Below, piece after piece: positions 9,387 through 17,758 of a stretch of 64,000 bases of DNA (position 1 is its first letter; every line of letters starts with the position of its first letter). The notes beneath the pieces are model-generated. The model made no database searches. It was given only the letters and a program-made list of their open reading frames with translations, and had not been told where the DNA came from. The translations under genes and the position numbers were made by a program. This DNA is from Paraburkholderia hiiakae (lineage in GTDB: Bacteria; Pseudomonadota; Gammaproteobacteria; Burkholderiales; Burkholderiaceae), in assembly GCF_904848665.1 (NCBI RefSeq), contig NZ_CAJHCQ010000003.1, forward strand, positions 62,001-126,000, written 5' to 3'.

Positions 9387-10574
9387 ATGCCTATCCCCTT
9401 GCTCGCGCTGGCCATCAGCGCCTTTGCCATCGGCACCACCGAGTTCCTCATCATGGGCCTGTTGCCCGACGTCGCGCGCGATCTGAACGTGACGATTCCC
9501 GCCGCGGGCCTGCTCGTGACCGGCTATGCGCTCGGCGTGGCGGCCGGCGCGCCGCTGCTCGCCGCGCTCACGAGCCGCATGCCTCGCAAGCTCGCGCTGC
9601 AACTGCTGATGGGCGTGTTTATCGTCGGCAACGTGATGTGCGCCGTCGCGTCGAACTATTCGCTGCTGATGGTCGCGCGCGTCGTCGCTTCGTTCGCGCA
9701 CGGTTCGTTCTTCGGCATCGGCGCCGTGGTGGCGGCCTCGCTCGTGCCGCAGGAAAAGCGGGCGAGCGCCATCGCGCTGATGTTCACCGGGCTCACGCTT
9801 GCCACCGTGCTGGGCGTGCCGTTCGGCACGGCCATTGGCCAGCAGTTCGGCTGGCGCGTGGCGTTCTGGATCGTGAGCGGCTTTGGCGTGATTTCGCTGA
9901 TCGGCGTGACCGCACTGGTTCCCAACCATCACGACAGCGGCCCCGCAGGCCTCGGCCACGAAGTGCGCGTGCTGCGCGACCCGCAGGTGTGGCTCGCGCT
10001 CGGCATGACGGTGCTGGGCTTTGGCGGCGTGTTCGTCGTGTTCACCTACATCGCGCCGATTCTCGAACAGGTGGGCGGCTTCTCTCCGCGCGGCGTGACG
10101 CTGATGCTCGTGCTGTTCGGCGTTGGCCTCACACTCGGGAACACGCTCGGCGGCAAGCTCGCGGACCGCGCGCTGATGCCTTCGCTCATGGGCATTCTCG
10201 TGATGCTCGCCGTGGTCATGGCCATCTTCACGAAGACGAGCCATGCCATGTGGCCAGCCGCGATCACCGTGTTCGTGTGGGGCATCGCCGCGTTCGCGAC
10301 CGTGCCGCCCTTGCAGATGCGCGTGGTCGCGAAGGCTGCGGCGGCGCCGAATCTCGCTTCGACGCTGAACATCGGCGCGTTCAACGTGGGTAATGCGATG
10401 GGCGCATGGATGGGGGGGCTCGCCATTGCGCACGACGTGCCGCTCGATTCGCTGCCGTGGGTGGCCGCGGCTGTTTCGGTGGCGGCGCTCGCGCTCACCT
10501 GGGCGGCGGCGCGGCTCGACACACGCAACGCACCGGTGCGCCATGCGAGCGTGGCGGCGCGGCAGAATACGTGA
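9387..10574 (+). CDS. MFS efflux transporter, DHA1 family (AraJ/YdhP-like)
   Basis: This is an inner-membrane major-facilitator protein of 395 residues with about 12 hydrophobic segments. Its N-terminus contains GTTEFLIMGLLPDVARDL, the signature seen in the AraJ/YdhP/SotB-type drug and sugar efflux branch. Motif A-like residues (SRMPRKLALQ) lie between segments 2 and 3. It lies 47 bases after the VOC gene and is probably transcribed with it under the LysR regulator. The substrate is unknown. Confidence 0.9.
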   Translation: MPIPLLALAISAFAIGTTEFLIMGLLPDVARDLNVTIPAAGLLVTGYALGVAAGAPLLAALTSRMPRKLALQLLMGVFIVGNVMCAVASNYSLLMVARVVASFAHGSFFGIGAVVAASLVPQEKRASAIALMFTGLTLATVLGVPFGTAIGQQFGWRVAFWIVSGFGVISLIGVTALVPNHHDSGPAGLGHEVRVLRDPQVWLALGMTVLGFGGVFVVFTYIAPILEQVGGFSPRGVTLMLVLFGVGLTLGNTLGGKLADRALMPSLMGILVMLAVVMAIFTKTSHAMWPAAITVFVWGIAAFATVPPLQMRVVAKAAAAPNLASTLNIGAFNVGNAMGAWMGGLAIAHDVPLDSLPWVAAAVSVAALALTWAAARLDTRNAPVRHASVAARQNT

Positions 10575-10751
10575 GGGCCTTATGAAGGCAATGCGCCTTA
10601 TGCGCCGCGCGCGAAAGCAATCCCGGATTCGCGCTCTGCAATGCTGATAACAGTGTGAAGATAACTTCGTTGGGCGCGGCAAATCGCGATGCTAGTCTTG
10701 CCTCCATTCATGCTCTTGCGCCGCAATGACGCGGCGCGCCTGGAGGCAGCC

Positions 10752-11465
10752 ATGCATTCACCCCTCGCGCTCGTGCGCGACGCACAGCCCAATATTGCGC
10801 ACATCGAAGGATCTTACGAGGCGCTCGAACATCTCGTAGGCGTGAACCTCGCCCGCCTGCGCGCCGAACGCCAGCTTTCGCTCGATGCGCTCGCTCGCGC
10901 CTCGGGTGTCTCGCGCGCGATGCTCGCTCAGGTCGAGTCGGCGCGCAGCGTGCCGTCGATCAAGGTGCTGTGCAAAGTGGCGGCGGCGCTCAAGGTTTCG
11001 GTCTCGGCGTTCCTGCGGCGGCATGCGGTGAACGGCTTCGAGCATTTGCCAGCCGAACGTGCGTCACGCCTCGTTTCCGCCGACGGCCGTTATTCGGCAC
11101 GCGCGCTCTATCCGGAAGGGGAGCCTGCTGCAGTTGAGTTTCACGAGTTGCGCATTGCGCCGCTGCACACCGAGCCCGGTGTGCGCCGCCCGCCCGGCAC
11201 GACGGTGAACCTCGTGGTGAGCGAGGGCACGCTCGAAGTGAGCGTGCACGATCGGCGCCAACTGCTTGCCACCGGCGACGCGATTCTTTTCGATGCCGAT
11301 CAGCCACATAGCCTGCGCAACCCGGGCGACACCGAGGCGCGCGTGTTTCGCGTGACGCTCAACGCCGAGACGCCGCCGCGCTGGGACGTGCCCGCCGCGT
11401 CGGCTGGCGGCGAGGCGGCATCGGCAGTCGAAGCGGTCGCCGCAGTGGCGGCGCAGCCGGCATGA
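10752..11465 (+). CDS. XRE-family transcriptional regulator with C-terminal cupin domain
   Basis: The 237-residue protein has an N-terminal helix-turn-helix (about residues 30-85, LARLRAERQLSLDALARASG and VSRAMLAQVESARSVPSI) and a C-terminal cupin domain (about 110-210) that should sense a small ligand. I chose the ATG at 10752 because GGAGG lies five bases upstream. An in-frame start 63 bases earlier lacks such a site. The last 25 residues are Ala/Val-rich. It follows the MFS gene after about 180 bases and may be monocistronic. Confidence 0.88.
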   Translation: MHSPLALVRDAQPNIAHIEGSYEALEHLVGVNLARLRAERQLSLDALARASGVSRAMLAQVESARSVPSIKVLCKVAAALKVSVSAFLRRHAVNGFEHLPAERASRLVSADGRYSARALYPEGEPAAVEFHELRIAPLHTEPGVRRPPGTTVNLVVSEGTLEVSVHDRRQLLATGDAILFDADQPHSLRNPGDTEARVFRVTLNAETPPRWDVPAASAGGEAASAVEAVAAVAAQPA

Positions 11466-11615
11466 GCCGCGTCGCATCTCGCATGGCGGCACGCGTGCCG
11501 ATGCGGCATCGCACAAAACCCGTTTCGAGAAAATTGTCTAGTCGTACTTTTTCGCGCTGCACGGTTTTGCGACCTGTTGTATTCTTTGCCCGCCGGATGA
11601 TCCGGTAATCAGTGC

Positions 11616-11780
11616 GTCTTCAGGGCGGGGTGCAATTCCCCACCGGCGGTATGCCGGCCGCGCCGAAAGGCAACGCCGACGAGCCCGCGAGCGCCTGCGC
11701 GAGCCTCATGATGTGATGCGCAGGGTCAGCAGATCTGGTGCGAAGCCAGAGCCGACGGTCATAGTCCGGATGAAAGAAGA
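11616..11780 (+). ncRNA. FMN riboswitch (RFN element)
   Basis: The conserved RFN sequence blocks are present in order: TCTTCAGGGCGGGGTG near the 5' end, ATTCCCCACCGGCGGTA, the variable stem region GATGTGATGCGCAGGGTC, then CAGATCTGGTG with AAGCCAGAGCCGACGGTC, and finally AGTCCGGATGAAAGAAGA. These form the six-helix junction that binds flavin mononucleotide. About 170 bases separate it from the ribB start. In that space GTGCGTCC and GGACGTAC flank a run of seven T, and the Shine-Dalgarno sequence GAGGAG at 11937-11942 lies in a short self-complementary stretch. The riboswitch should lower ribB expression when FMN is plentiful. Whether it acts on transcription or translation cannot be decided by eye. 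Confidence 0.97.
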
Positions 11781-11950
11781 TGTGCAGATGGTCATGTTTG
11801 CCCATCCGCCGCGGCGTTTCGGTCAATGCGTGTGCGTCCCCATTTTTTTGGACGTACCGCATGTTTGCCGAATGACGCGTGCCGGGGATTCCTGTCTGTT
11901 TGCAATGCCCTGAAACGTTTTTCGCCTAACTCTCGCGAGGAGCGTTTCAC

Positions 11951-12679
11951 ATGTCCCTTACTGCCAGTACCACTCTCGCCTCATCCCAAGGCGCGCCGCT
12001 CGACGCCGCCGTCGATCTCCCGTTCATCGATTCCGAGCCGGTGCCGCCGCGCATTGCCGCCGCGTTGCAAGCCATGCGCGAAGGCCGCCCGGTCGTGCTG
12101 CAGGACGACCACGACCGCGAGGACGAAGCCGACCTGATCGTCGCCGCCGAACGCCTCACGCCCGAAACGATGGCGCTTTTCATCCGCGAATGCAGTGGCA
12201 TCGTGTGCCTGTGCCTCTCCGACGAGAAAGTGCGCGCGCTCGAACTGCCGCCGATGGTGGCCCACAACGAAAGCCGCAACCGCACCGCGTTCACGGTCTC
12301 GATCGAAGCGCGCGAGGGCGTCAGCACGGGCGTTTCGGCCGCCGACCGCGTGACGACGATCCGCGCTGCGATCGCTCCGAACGCGAAGCCTGCCGATATC
12401 GTGCGTCCCGGCCACGTGTTCCCGCTGCGCGCGCAGTTGGGCGGCGTGCTGGCGCGCCGCGGCCATACCGAAGGCACCGTCGATCTGGCGGTGCTCGCGG
12501 GCCTCGCGCCTGCCGGCGTGCTGTGTGAGCTGATGAATCCCGATGGCACGATGGCGCGCGGCAAGCAGGTCGACGACTTCGCGAAGCTGCACAACCTGCC
12601 GATGCTCACGATTGCCGAGCTGGTCGCGTTTCGCGAGTCGCTCGCCACGGCGCGCGAGCGCTGCGCCGAGCCGGCCTGA
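11951..12679 (+). CDS. ribB: 3,4-dihydroxy-2-butanone 4-phosphate synthase
   Basis: RibB converts ribulose 5-phosphate to 3,4-dihydroxy-2-butanone 4-phosphate plus formate, supplying the four-carbon unit of riboflavin. The 242-residue protein has the acidic active-site loop [12 protein letters not shown] at about 52-63 and the second conserved stretch RPGHVFPL...[13 protein letters not shown]. It is monofunctional, since no GTP cyclohydrolase II domain follows. The start ATG at 11951 is preceded by GAGGAG with an 8-base gap. It is controlled by the FMN riboswitch upstream and followed by a terminator. Confidence 0.97.
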   Translation: MSLTASTTLASSQGAPLDAAVDLPFIDSEPVPPRIAAALQAMREGRPVVLQDDHDREDEADLIVAAERLTPETMALFIRECSGIVCLCLSDEKVRALELPPMVAHNESRNRTAFTVSIEAREGVSTGVSAADRVTTIRAAIAPNAKPADIVRPGHVFPLRAQLGGVLARRGHTEGTVDLAVLAGLAPAGVLCELMNPDGTMARGKQVDDFAKLHNLPMLTIAELVAFRESLATARERCAEPA

Positions 12680-12702
12680 GGTGCGTTGAAGTAGCGGGGT
12701 GA

Positions 12703-12738
12703 GAGACGGGGCGCCGCCAGGCGCCGCGTCTCGTTTTC
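12703..12738 (+). terminator. Intrinsic terminator of ribB
   Basis: The hairpin GAGACG-G-GGCGCC / GGCGCC-G-CGTCTC has a GCCA loop and is followed by GTTTTC. It lies 24 bases after the ribB stop. Confidence 0.75.
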
Positions 12739-12780
12739 ATTGCGGCTCGTGCGGTCTGCGCGCCTGCCGCACGCGCAGCC

Positions 12781-13467
12781 TTACGACTGCACGTCGCCGA
12801 ATTCGCCGCGCACGCCGGCCTCGACGAGCGCCGGCAGTTCTTCCATGTGCGCCATGATGCGCGTGATGCCCATCTCGCGCAGCACGTCGGCGTAGCCCAA
12901 CGGAATGTGGCTCGCGCCCACGAACGCGATCGTCTTCATGCCTGCCGCGCGCGCGGCGTTCAAACCCGAAATGCTGTCCTCGACGACGATGCAACGCGCC
13001 GGCTCCACGCCGAGTTGCTTCGCCGCGTGCAGATAGACGTCCGGATAAGGCTTGGGCCGCGCGACCTGCTCGGCGCTGAAGATACGCTCGCCGAAGATCG
13101 TGTCGAGCCCGGCGCGCCGCACCGAAGCGTGCACGCGCGTGAGCCGGCTGTTCGAAACGACGGCGGCGGGAAGCGTCACCTGCCGCAAGGCGTCGCGCAC
13201 GCCGTTGATCGGGCTTACCGACTCGGCGATGGCCGCTTCGCAATGATGTTCGATAGTCTCGAGAAAGTCCTCGGGCATCGTGAGGTTGAAGCGCGCGGCA
13301 ACGTCAGCGAGAAAGCGCGAGGTCTGCTGGCCAAACGCTGCGTTCACGGCGGCGTGAAAATCGATGCCGGGAAAGGTGCTGCTGAGCATTTCGAAGAGAA
13401 CGCGGTCGGCGATGACTTCGCTGTCGACGAGCACGCCGTCACAGTCGCAGATGAGATGGTCGATCAT
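12781..13467 (-). CDS. HAD-superfamily phosphatase (subfamily IA)
   Basis: This 228-residue protein has haloacid-dehalogenase motif I DCDGVLVDSEV at the N-terminus (nucleophile Asp and acid/base Asp), a helical cap, motif II in AAVVSNSRLTRV, and the C-terminal ARCIVVEDSISGLNAARAAG motif. It resembles sugar-phosphate phosphatases such as YieH and beta-phosphoglucomutase relatives. I chose the ATG at 13467 (MIDHLICDCDGVL); the further upstream in-frame region is Arg/Pro-rich and does not fit. It lies 134 bases downstream of glpK on the same strand, so a role with glycerol phosphates is possible but not proven. Confidence 0.88.
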   Translation of the reverse strand: MIDHLICDCDGVLVDSEVIADRVLFEMLSSTFPGIDFHAAVNAAFGQQTSRFLADVAARFNLTMPEDFLETIEHHCEAAIAESVSPINGVRDALRQVTLPAAVVSNSRLTRVHASVRRAGLDTIFGERIFSAEQVARPKPYPDVYLHAAKQLGVEPARCIVVEDSISGLNAARAAGMKTIAFVGASHIPLGYADVLREMGITRIMAHMEELPALVEAGVRGEFGDVQS

Positions 13468-13601
13468 GCGTGAAACGAGAGGTCGGGCAGCGCGCGGCCG
13501 GGGCCGGCGCGCGCGCCTGAGCCAGGCAGGCGGGAAGGTGGAAACCCCCAATCATACGTGCTTTTGCTTTTTGTACGCAGCGCACGCGCGGTCCACGACG
13601 C

Positions 13602-15137
13602 TCAGCCGTCGTCCGCTGCGTTTGCCTCGCCGGCGTTGGCCCACGCTTGCGCTGCGCCTATCGCGCGCTGCCAGCCGGCCAGACACCTCGCGGCATCGTC
13701 GCGCGCCAACGAAGGTGTGAAGCGGCGCTGGAGGCTCCAATGCTGCTGGAGTTCGTCGATATCACGCCAGAACCCCACCGCTAGCCCGGCCAGATATCCC
13801 GCGCCCAGTGCGGTGCTCTCGCTCGAGCGCGGCCGCAACACATTCACACCCAGCAGATCGGCCTGGAACTGCATGAGCAGATCGTTCGCGCTGGCGCCGC
13901 CGTCCACGCGCAGTTCGTTCACCTGCATACCCGAATCGGCTTCCATGGCGGCAAGCACGTCGAACGATTGATACGCGATGGCGTCGAGCGCTGCGCGTGC
14001 GATATGCGCCGCGGTGGTGCCGCGCGTGAGCCCGAACAACGTGCCGCGTGCGTGCGCGTTCCAGTGCGGCGCGCCGAGTCCTGCGAACGCAGGTACGAGG
14101 TACACGCCGTCGCTGTGCGCCACGCTGGCAGCAAGCGGTTCGATTTCCGCGGCGGTGCGGATGATGCCAAGCCCGTCGCGCAGCCATTGCACCACGGCGC
14201 CCGCGATAAAGATGCTGCCCTCCAGCGCATATTGCGTTTGCCCCAGCGCTTGCCACGCGATCGTGGTGACGAGGTTGTGGCTCGACTCGATAGGCTGCGC
14301 GCCGGTGTTCATCACGAGAAAGCAGCCAGTGCCATACGTGTTCTTCACCATGCCGGGCTGCAAGCACATCTGCCCGAAGAGCGCCGCATGCTGGTCACCG
14401 GCCACGCCGGCAAGCGGGATTTCAGCTGCGAAGAGCGACGCCGCCGTGCGCGCGTAGACCTCAGACGACGAGCGCACCTCCGGCAGCATGCTGCGCGGAA
14501 TCTCGAAGAGCTCGAGCAGGTCGTCGTCCCAGCGCAGCGTGTGGATGTCGAAGAGCATCGTGCGCGCGGCGTTGGTGACGTCGGTGGCATGCAGCGCGCC
14601 ACGTGTGAAGTGCCACAGCAGCCAGCTGTCCACCGTGCCGAACGCAAGCTGCCCGGCACACGCTTTTTCGCGCGCCCCTTCGACATGTTCGAGAATCCAG
14701 CGGATTTTCGTGGCCGAAAAGTATGCGTCGATCGGCAGGCCGGTTTTCGCGCGCACTGTCGGTTCGAGGCCGCGCGCTTTCAATTCGTCGCAATAGCCGG
14801 CCGTGCGGCGGTCCTGCCAGACGATGGCGTTGTACACGGGCTGACCCGTTGCACGTTCCCACACGATGGTCGTTTCGCGCTGGTTCGTGATGCCGATGCC
14901 CGCAATCGCGGCGGCCCCGACGCCCGCGCGCGTGAGCGCCTCCGCCGCGACGCCTGCCTGGCTTGACCAGATGTCGCGCGGGTCATGCTCGACCCAGCCG
15001 GGCCGCGGGTAAAGCTGCGCGAACTCCTTCTGCGCGAGCGCGACGATCGCGCCGCTACGGTCGAGCAGCAGGGCGCGTGAGCTCGTCGTGCCCTGGTCCA
15101 GCGCGAGGATGTACGACTCAGCGTGCGACTGGGACAT
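13602..15137 (-). CDS. glpK: Glycerol kinase
   Basis: GlpK phosphorylates glycerol to sn-glycerol 3-phosphate in the cytoplasm. The 511-residue FGGY-family protein begins with [18 protein letters not shown] (phosphate-binding loop) and has [23 protein letters not shown] and the C-terminal [20 protein letters not shown] stretch, all characteristic. The start ATG at 15137 is preceded by AAGGAG with an 8-base gap; a longer open frame upstream does not resemble the family. The protein is about 10 residues longer than E. coli GlpK because of an Ala-rich C-terminal tail. No glpF, glpD or glpR is present nearby in this window. Confidence 0.96.
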   Translation of the reverse strand: MSQSHAESYILALDQGTTSSRALLLDRSGAIVALAQKEFAQLYPRPGWVEHDPRDIWSSQAGVAAEALTRAGVGAAAIAGIGITNQRETTIVWERATGQPVYNAIVWQDRRTAGYCDELKARGLEPTVRAKTGLPIDAYFSATKIRWILEHVEGAREKACAGQLAFGTVDSWLLWHFTRGALHATDVTNAARTMLFDIHTLRWDDDLLELFEIPRSMLPEVRSSSEVYARTAASLFAAEIPLAGVAGDQHAALFGQMCLQPGMVKNTYGTGCFLVMNTGAQPIESSHNLVTTIAWQALGQTQYALEGSIFIAGAVVQWLRDGLGIIRTAAEIEPLAASVAHSDGVYLVPAFAGLGAPHWNAHARGTLFGLTRGTTAAHIARAALDAIAYQSFDVLAAMEADSGMQVNELRVDGGASANDLLMQFQADLLGVNVLRPRSSESTALGAGYLAGLAVGFWRDIDELQQHWSLQRRFTPSLARDDAARCLAGWQRAIGAAQAWANAGEANAADDG

Positions 15138-15356
15138 CGCGCAGTCTCCTTGGGTGGCGCGCGGCGGTACGCATTGCGGCGACCGGCCAACGGCAGGATC
15201 GCGCCGAGGGGCGTGGCATCGAACCCAGCATAGCCCGAAAGCGATGTGCGCTCGACTCGGCCGAACGGCCAGGGTGTCGCTGGCGCGGCGCGGTGCGACA
15301 ATAACCGAGTCGGGATGCAGTCGTTCCAACGAGTCGAAAACGATAACGAGGCAATC

Positions 15357-15734
15357 ATGCGTGGAATTGCAATGTTCGGTGCGGCCGTGCTGCTTGCGGG
15401 GTGCGTGGGCGCGCCACCGGGCCCGGAAGGCGGGGGGCGCGCACCGTCGCTCGCCGCTTTGCAGCAGATGTGCGGCGGCCAGGCGGTCGATTTCGGTGCG
15501 TATGCGCCGGGCGTCTACGCGGCCATGTTCGACGCCTGGGTCGCCAATCGGCGCGGCAGGCTGCCCCAGGACCAGTTTTGCGGCTTCCAGGCGCAACTCG
15601 CGCAGCAATACACCAAGCTCGGCAAGAGCGGTAACGGGGAGGCGCGGGGCGAGTGGGTGAACTTCCTCAATACCCAGCGCGCGCAGGCGCTGAGCTGGCG
15701 CGCGGCTGCCGACCCCACGCTGCGAGCGGGGTAG
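15357..15734 (+). CDS. Small predicted lipoprotein
   Basis: The 125-residue product starts [16 protein letters not shown], a short basic/hydrophobic signal peptide ending in the lipobox LLAGC with Cys16 as the expected lipidation site. The mature part contains two cysteines (QMCGGQ and QFCGFQ) and no domain I recognise. The signal peptide and lipobox are strong signs of a real gene despite its size. It is transcribed divergently from glpK; the two starts are 219 bases apart. The +2 residue is Val, so it is likely exported to the outer membrane (inference from the Lol sorting rule). Function unknown. Confidence 0.75.
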   Translation: MRGIAMFGAAVLLAGCVGAPPGPEGGGRAPSLAALQQMCGGQAVDFGAYAPGVYAAMFDAWVANRRGRLPQDQFCGFQAQLAQQYTKLGKSGNGEARGEWVNFLNTQRAQALSWRAAADPTLRAG

Positions 15735-15832
15735 GCGGGACGAGGCGTGGCAGGACGTATGCGTCCGCGCGTGCGTTGAGACACGCGTGGTGCGAGCCAA
15801 CGTGCGCCGCGCGGGAGGGAATGCGAAGGCGC

Positions 15833-15879
15833 AAAAAAATGGTCACGCGGGCATGAAGCGCGCGGGTCCGCGTGACCAT
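15833..15879 (-). terminator. Intrinsic terminator, minus strand
   Basis: A perfect 12-bp stem (15839-15850 with 15868-15879; arm ATGGTCACGCGG) with a 17-base loop is followed on the minus strand by seven T. It lies about 150 bases beyond the stop of the small gene at 16028-16225 and supports that gene being transcribed. Confidence 0.8.
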
Positions 15880-16027
15880 GCACTGCAGGCGCGTACGTCT
15901 ACTGCCGTGCGCCTGCATCGGGGACGTGCCCGACTAGCCGGGCTGGCGGACGATCCATACGTCCGCGCAAATCGATAGAGGGCAATGGAGCCTGTGGCTG
16001 GGCGGGCACTTGGCCCGCGGGATCAGG

Positions 16028-16225
16028 CTACGAACACCGTTTGATGGCGCGCAACGCAGAGTCGCCGATTTCGGTTAGTCGCCATTGCTGAAGGCCGGAT
16101 GCAAGGCGCTCCAGTTGGACGAGCTGTCGTTCGAGCAAGGCGTCCAGTTCTTCTCGCTCCATGTCGAGCTGGTTGGGGGCGTCCTGTACTAGCAGCAGGG
16201 TGGCGAATTCATGCGGACTCAGCAT
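16028..16225 (-). CDS. Small protein of unknown function
   Basis: The 65-residue product starts MLSPHEFATLLLVQDAP and is rich in Leu and Glu. Its second half (LVQLERLASGLQQWRLTEIG) reads like the wing and last helix of a small winged-helix protein, but I cannot place it in a named family. Support for it being real: GGAGAG lies six bases before the ATG at 16225, the composition is that of a folded soluble protein, and a strong minus-strand terminator follows at 15833-15879. It has no obvious operon partners. Function unknown. Confidence 0.6.
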   Translation of the reverse strand: MLSPHEFATLLLVQDAPNQLDMEREELDALLERQLVQLERLASGLQQWRLTEIGDSALRAIKRCS

Positions 16226-16857
16226 CGTTCTCTCCGTGTTGCCGCATCAGAGGTCGCTGGTTGCGGCCCGCAGGGCGGCGCAGCGACAAGAATGCGGTGG
16301 TATGAGCGAAAGCCTGCGACCGTGGCAGATCGACTGGCCGGCGGGACCGACCGCCTGGACCGCCTGTGCGTGGCCAAAACGGCATCCAGCCCGGGATCTA
16401 CCTCGGGGAACTGGAGTGTAGTCAACGCCGCTGCGTTGTACAAACCACGCCCCCAAAATATTCCCTTTGACATTCGATCACGCTTGAAGCGGTGGTGCGA
16501 GCCGTCCTGATTCACGAAATCACTTGAAGTTCTTACCGCACCGCGGCACGCAGCGAGCGAATCCACGTCGATCTGCTATGCATCACGCGCTCGCTATCTC
16601 CCGCAGGTATTCCGTTTGCGCCGCGGCCCGTGAGCGTCACATGACGTAATGCGGGGAAGTCGTCTATTCCCGGAACTGTGGGGCCCGGGCCCGGTCTGTG
16701 CTTTGTGACTGCAGCTACGCGAAACTACGGCTAAGATTCAAATAGGGATGGCTGGTAATGCTCGCCACGCGTGACTGGCGCAGTTCGCCGGGCCTCTGGG
16801 CTTCCGGCCATGCGCCGCGCGTCGTAAGCGAAGATACCGCTTCGGGAGTCGGACACA
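16226..16857. other. 632-base stretch without a convincing gene
   Basis: Several short open frames exist on both strands, but none has a plausible ribosome-binding site together with a protein-like composition. Parts of this region are less G/C-rich than the surrounding genes, as expected for a promoter region between the small minus-strand gene and the ferritin-like gene. I see no clear RNA structure in it. Confidence 0.5.
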
Positions 16858-17691
16858 ATGCGTAACGAAAACGAGCCTCGCCATGTGATGCCATGGCGCA
16901 TCGAAGACATCGATCTCACACGTATCGACCGTCAACGTGCCGCCGCCAACGAAGATCTGATGCTGCTGCTGAGCGCCTCGTCGTTCATCGAAAGCGGTTC
17001 CGATCTTTACACCAGCAACCTGAACGTGTTCTTCAACGGCGACCCCGAGGTCTCCGAGTGGCTCAACCGCGAATGGGAGCCCGAGGAGCTTCAGCATGGG
17101 CGCGCGCTGAAGACGTACATCCAGTACGTGTGGCCCGAGTTCGACTGGGACGCGGCCTTTCAGAACTTCATCGAAGAGTATTCAAAGACCTGTTCGTTCG
17201 AGGAGTTCGAGAAAACGCGCGCGCTCGAAATGGTCGCGCGCTGCGTGGTCGAAACCGGCACCGCCACGCTTTACCGCGCGATCGGCGAATACTCGGATGA
17301 GCCCGTGCTCAAGGAAATCACCGACAACATTCGCAGCGACGAAGTGCGCCACTACAAGCACTTTTTCCGCTATTTCAAGAAATACAACCAGATTGAAGGG
17401 CACGGGCGTCTCGCCGTGCTCGGCGCGCTCATGCGCCGCGTGATGGAAATCAAGAACGAGGATTCCGAGATCGCGCTGCGTCATGTGTACGCGTGCCGCT
17501 ACCCCGACCGTGTGCGCGACGAGGCCTACAGCCGCGAACTCACCGCGCGCGTGAACAATCTGGTGCGCCACAATCTTTCCGCCGACATGTGCGTGAAGAT
17601 GCTGCTCAAGCCGCTCAACCTGCCCGCGAAGATTCGGCCGGGCGTGCACTATCCGCTCGCGAAGATCACGCAGCACGTTTTCTTCCGCTAA
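16858..17691 (+). CDS. Ferritin-like di-iron protein
   Basis: The 277-residue, mostly helical protein has the full set of four-helix-bundle di-iron ligands: Glu45 in SSFIESGSDLY, Glu77 and His80 in EPEELQHG, Glu132 in RCVVETGTATLYRA, and Glu162 and His165 in SDEVRHYKHFF. This is the E...ExxH / E...ExxH pattern of ferritin-like oxidases, and the surrounding sequence resembles acyl-ACP desaturase-like family members. The chain length and a basic C-terminal part beyond the bundle point to an enzyme rather than a storage ferritin. It appears monocistronic and ends at a strong terminator. Substrate unknown. Confidence 0.85.
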   Translation: MRNENEPRHVMPWRIEDIDLTRIDRQRAAANEDLMLLLSASSFIESGSDLYTSNLNVFFNGDPEVSEWLNREWEPEELQHGRALKTYIQYVWPEFDWDAAFQNFIEEYSKTCSFEEFEKTRALEMVARCVVETGTATLYRAIGEYSDEPVLKEITDNIRSDEVRHYKHFFRYFKKYNQIEGHGRLAVLGALMRRVMEIKNEDSEIALRHVYACRYPDRVRDEAYSRELTARVNNLVRHNLSADMCVKMLLKPLNLPAKIRPGVHYPLAKITQHVFFR

Positions 17692-17711
17692 GCGTCGGCG
17701 CGCGCGAAAAC

Positions 17712-17740
17712 AAAAAGCCCGCTGCTAGAGCGGGCTTTTT
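17712..17740. terminator. Bidirectional intrinsic terminator
   Basis: The stem AAAAAGCCCGCT / AGCGGGCTTTTT with a 5-base loop has T runs on both strands. It separates the convergent ferritin-like gene and rhlE. Confidence 0.9.
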
Positions 17741-17758
17741 CGTTTCTGGACGCGAAGA

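Noticed and set aside
11713..11913. Short open frame running from the FMN riboswitch toward ribB
   Set aside because: It covers the riboswitch 3' half and has no ribosome-binding site. The region is explained as RNA leader.
15138..15800. In-frame upstream extension of glpK by 221 codons
   Set aside because: It overlaps the lipoprotein gene, while the ATG at 15137 has AAGGAG and gives the family length.
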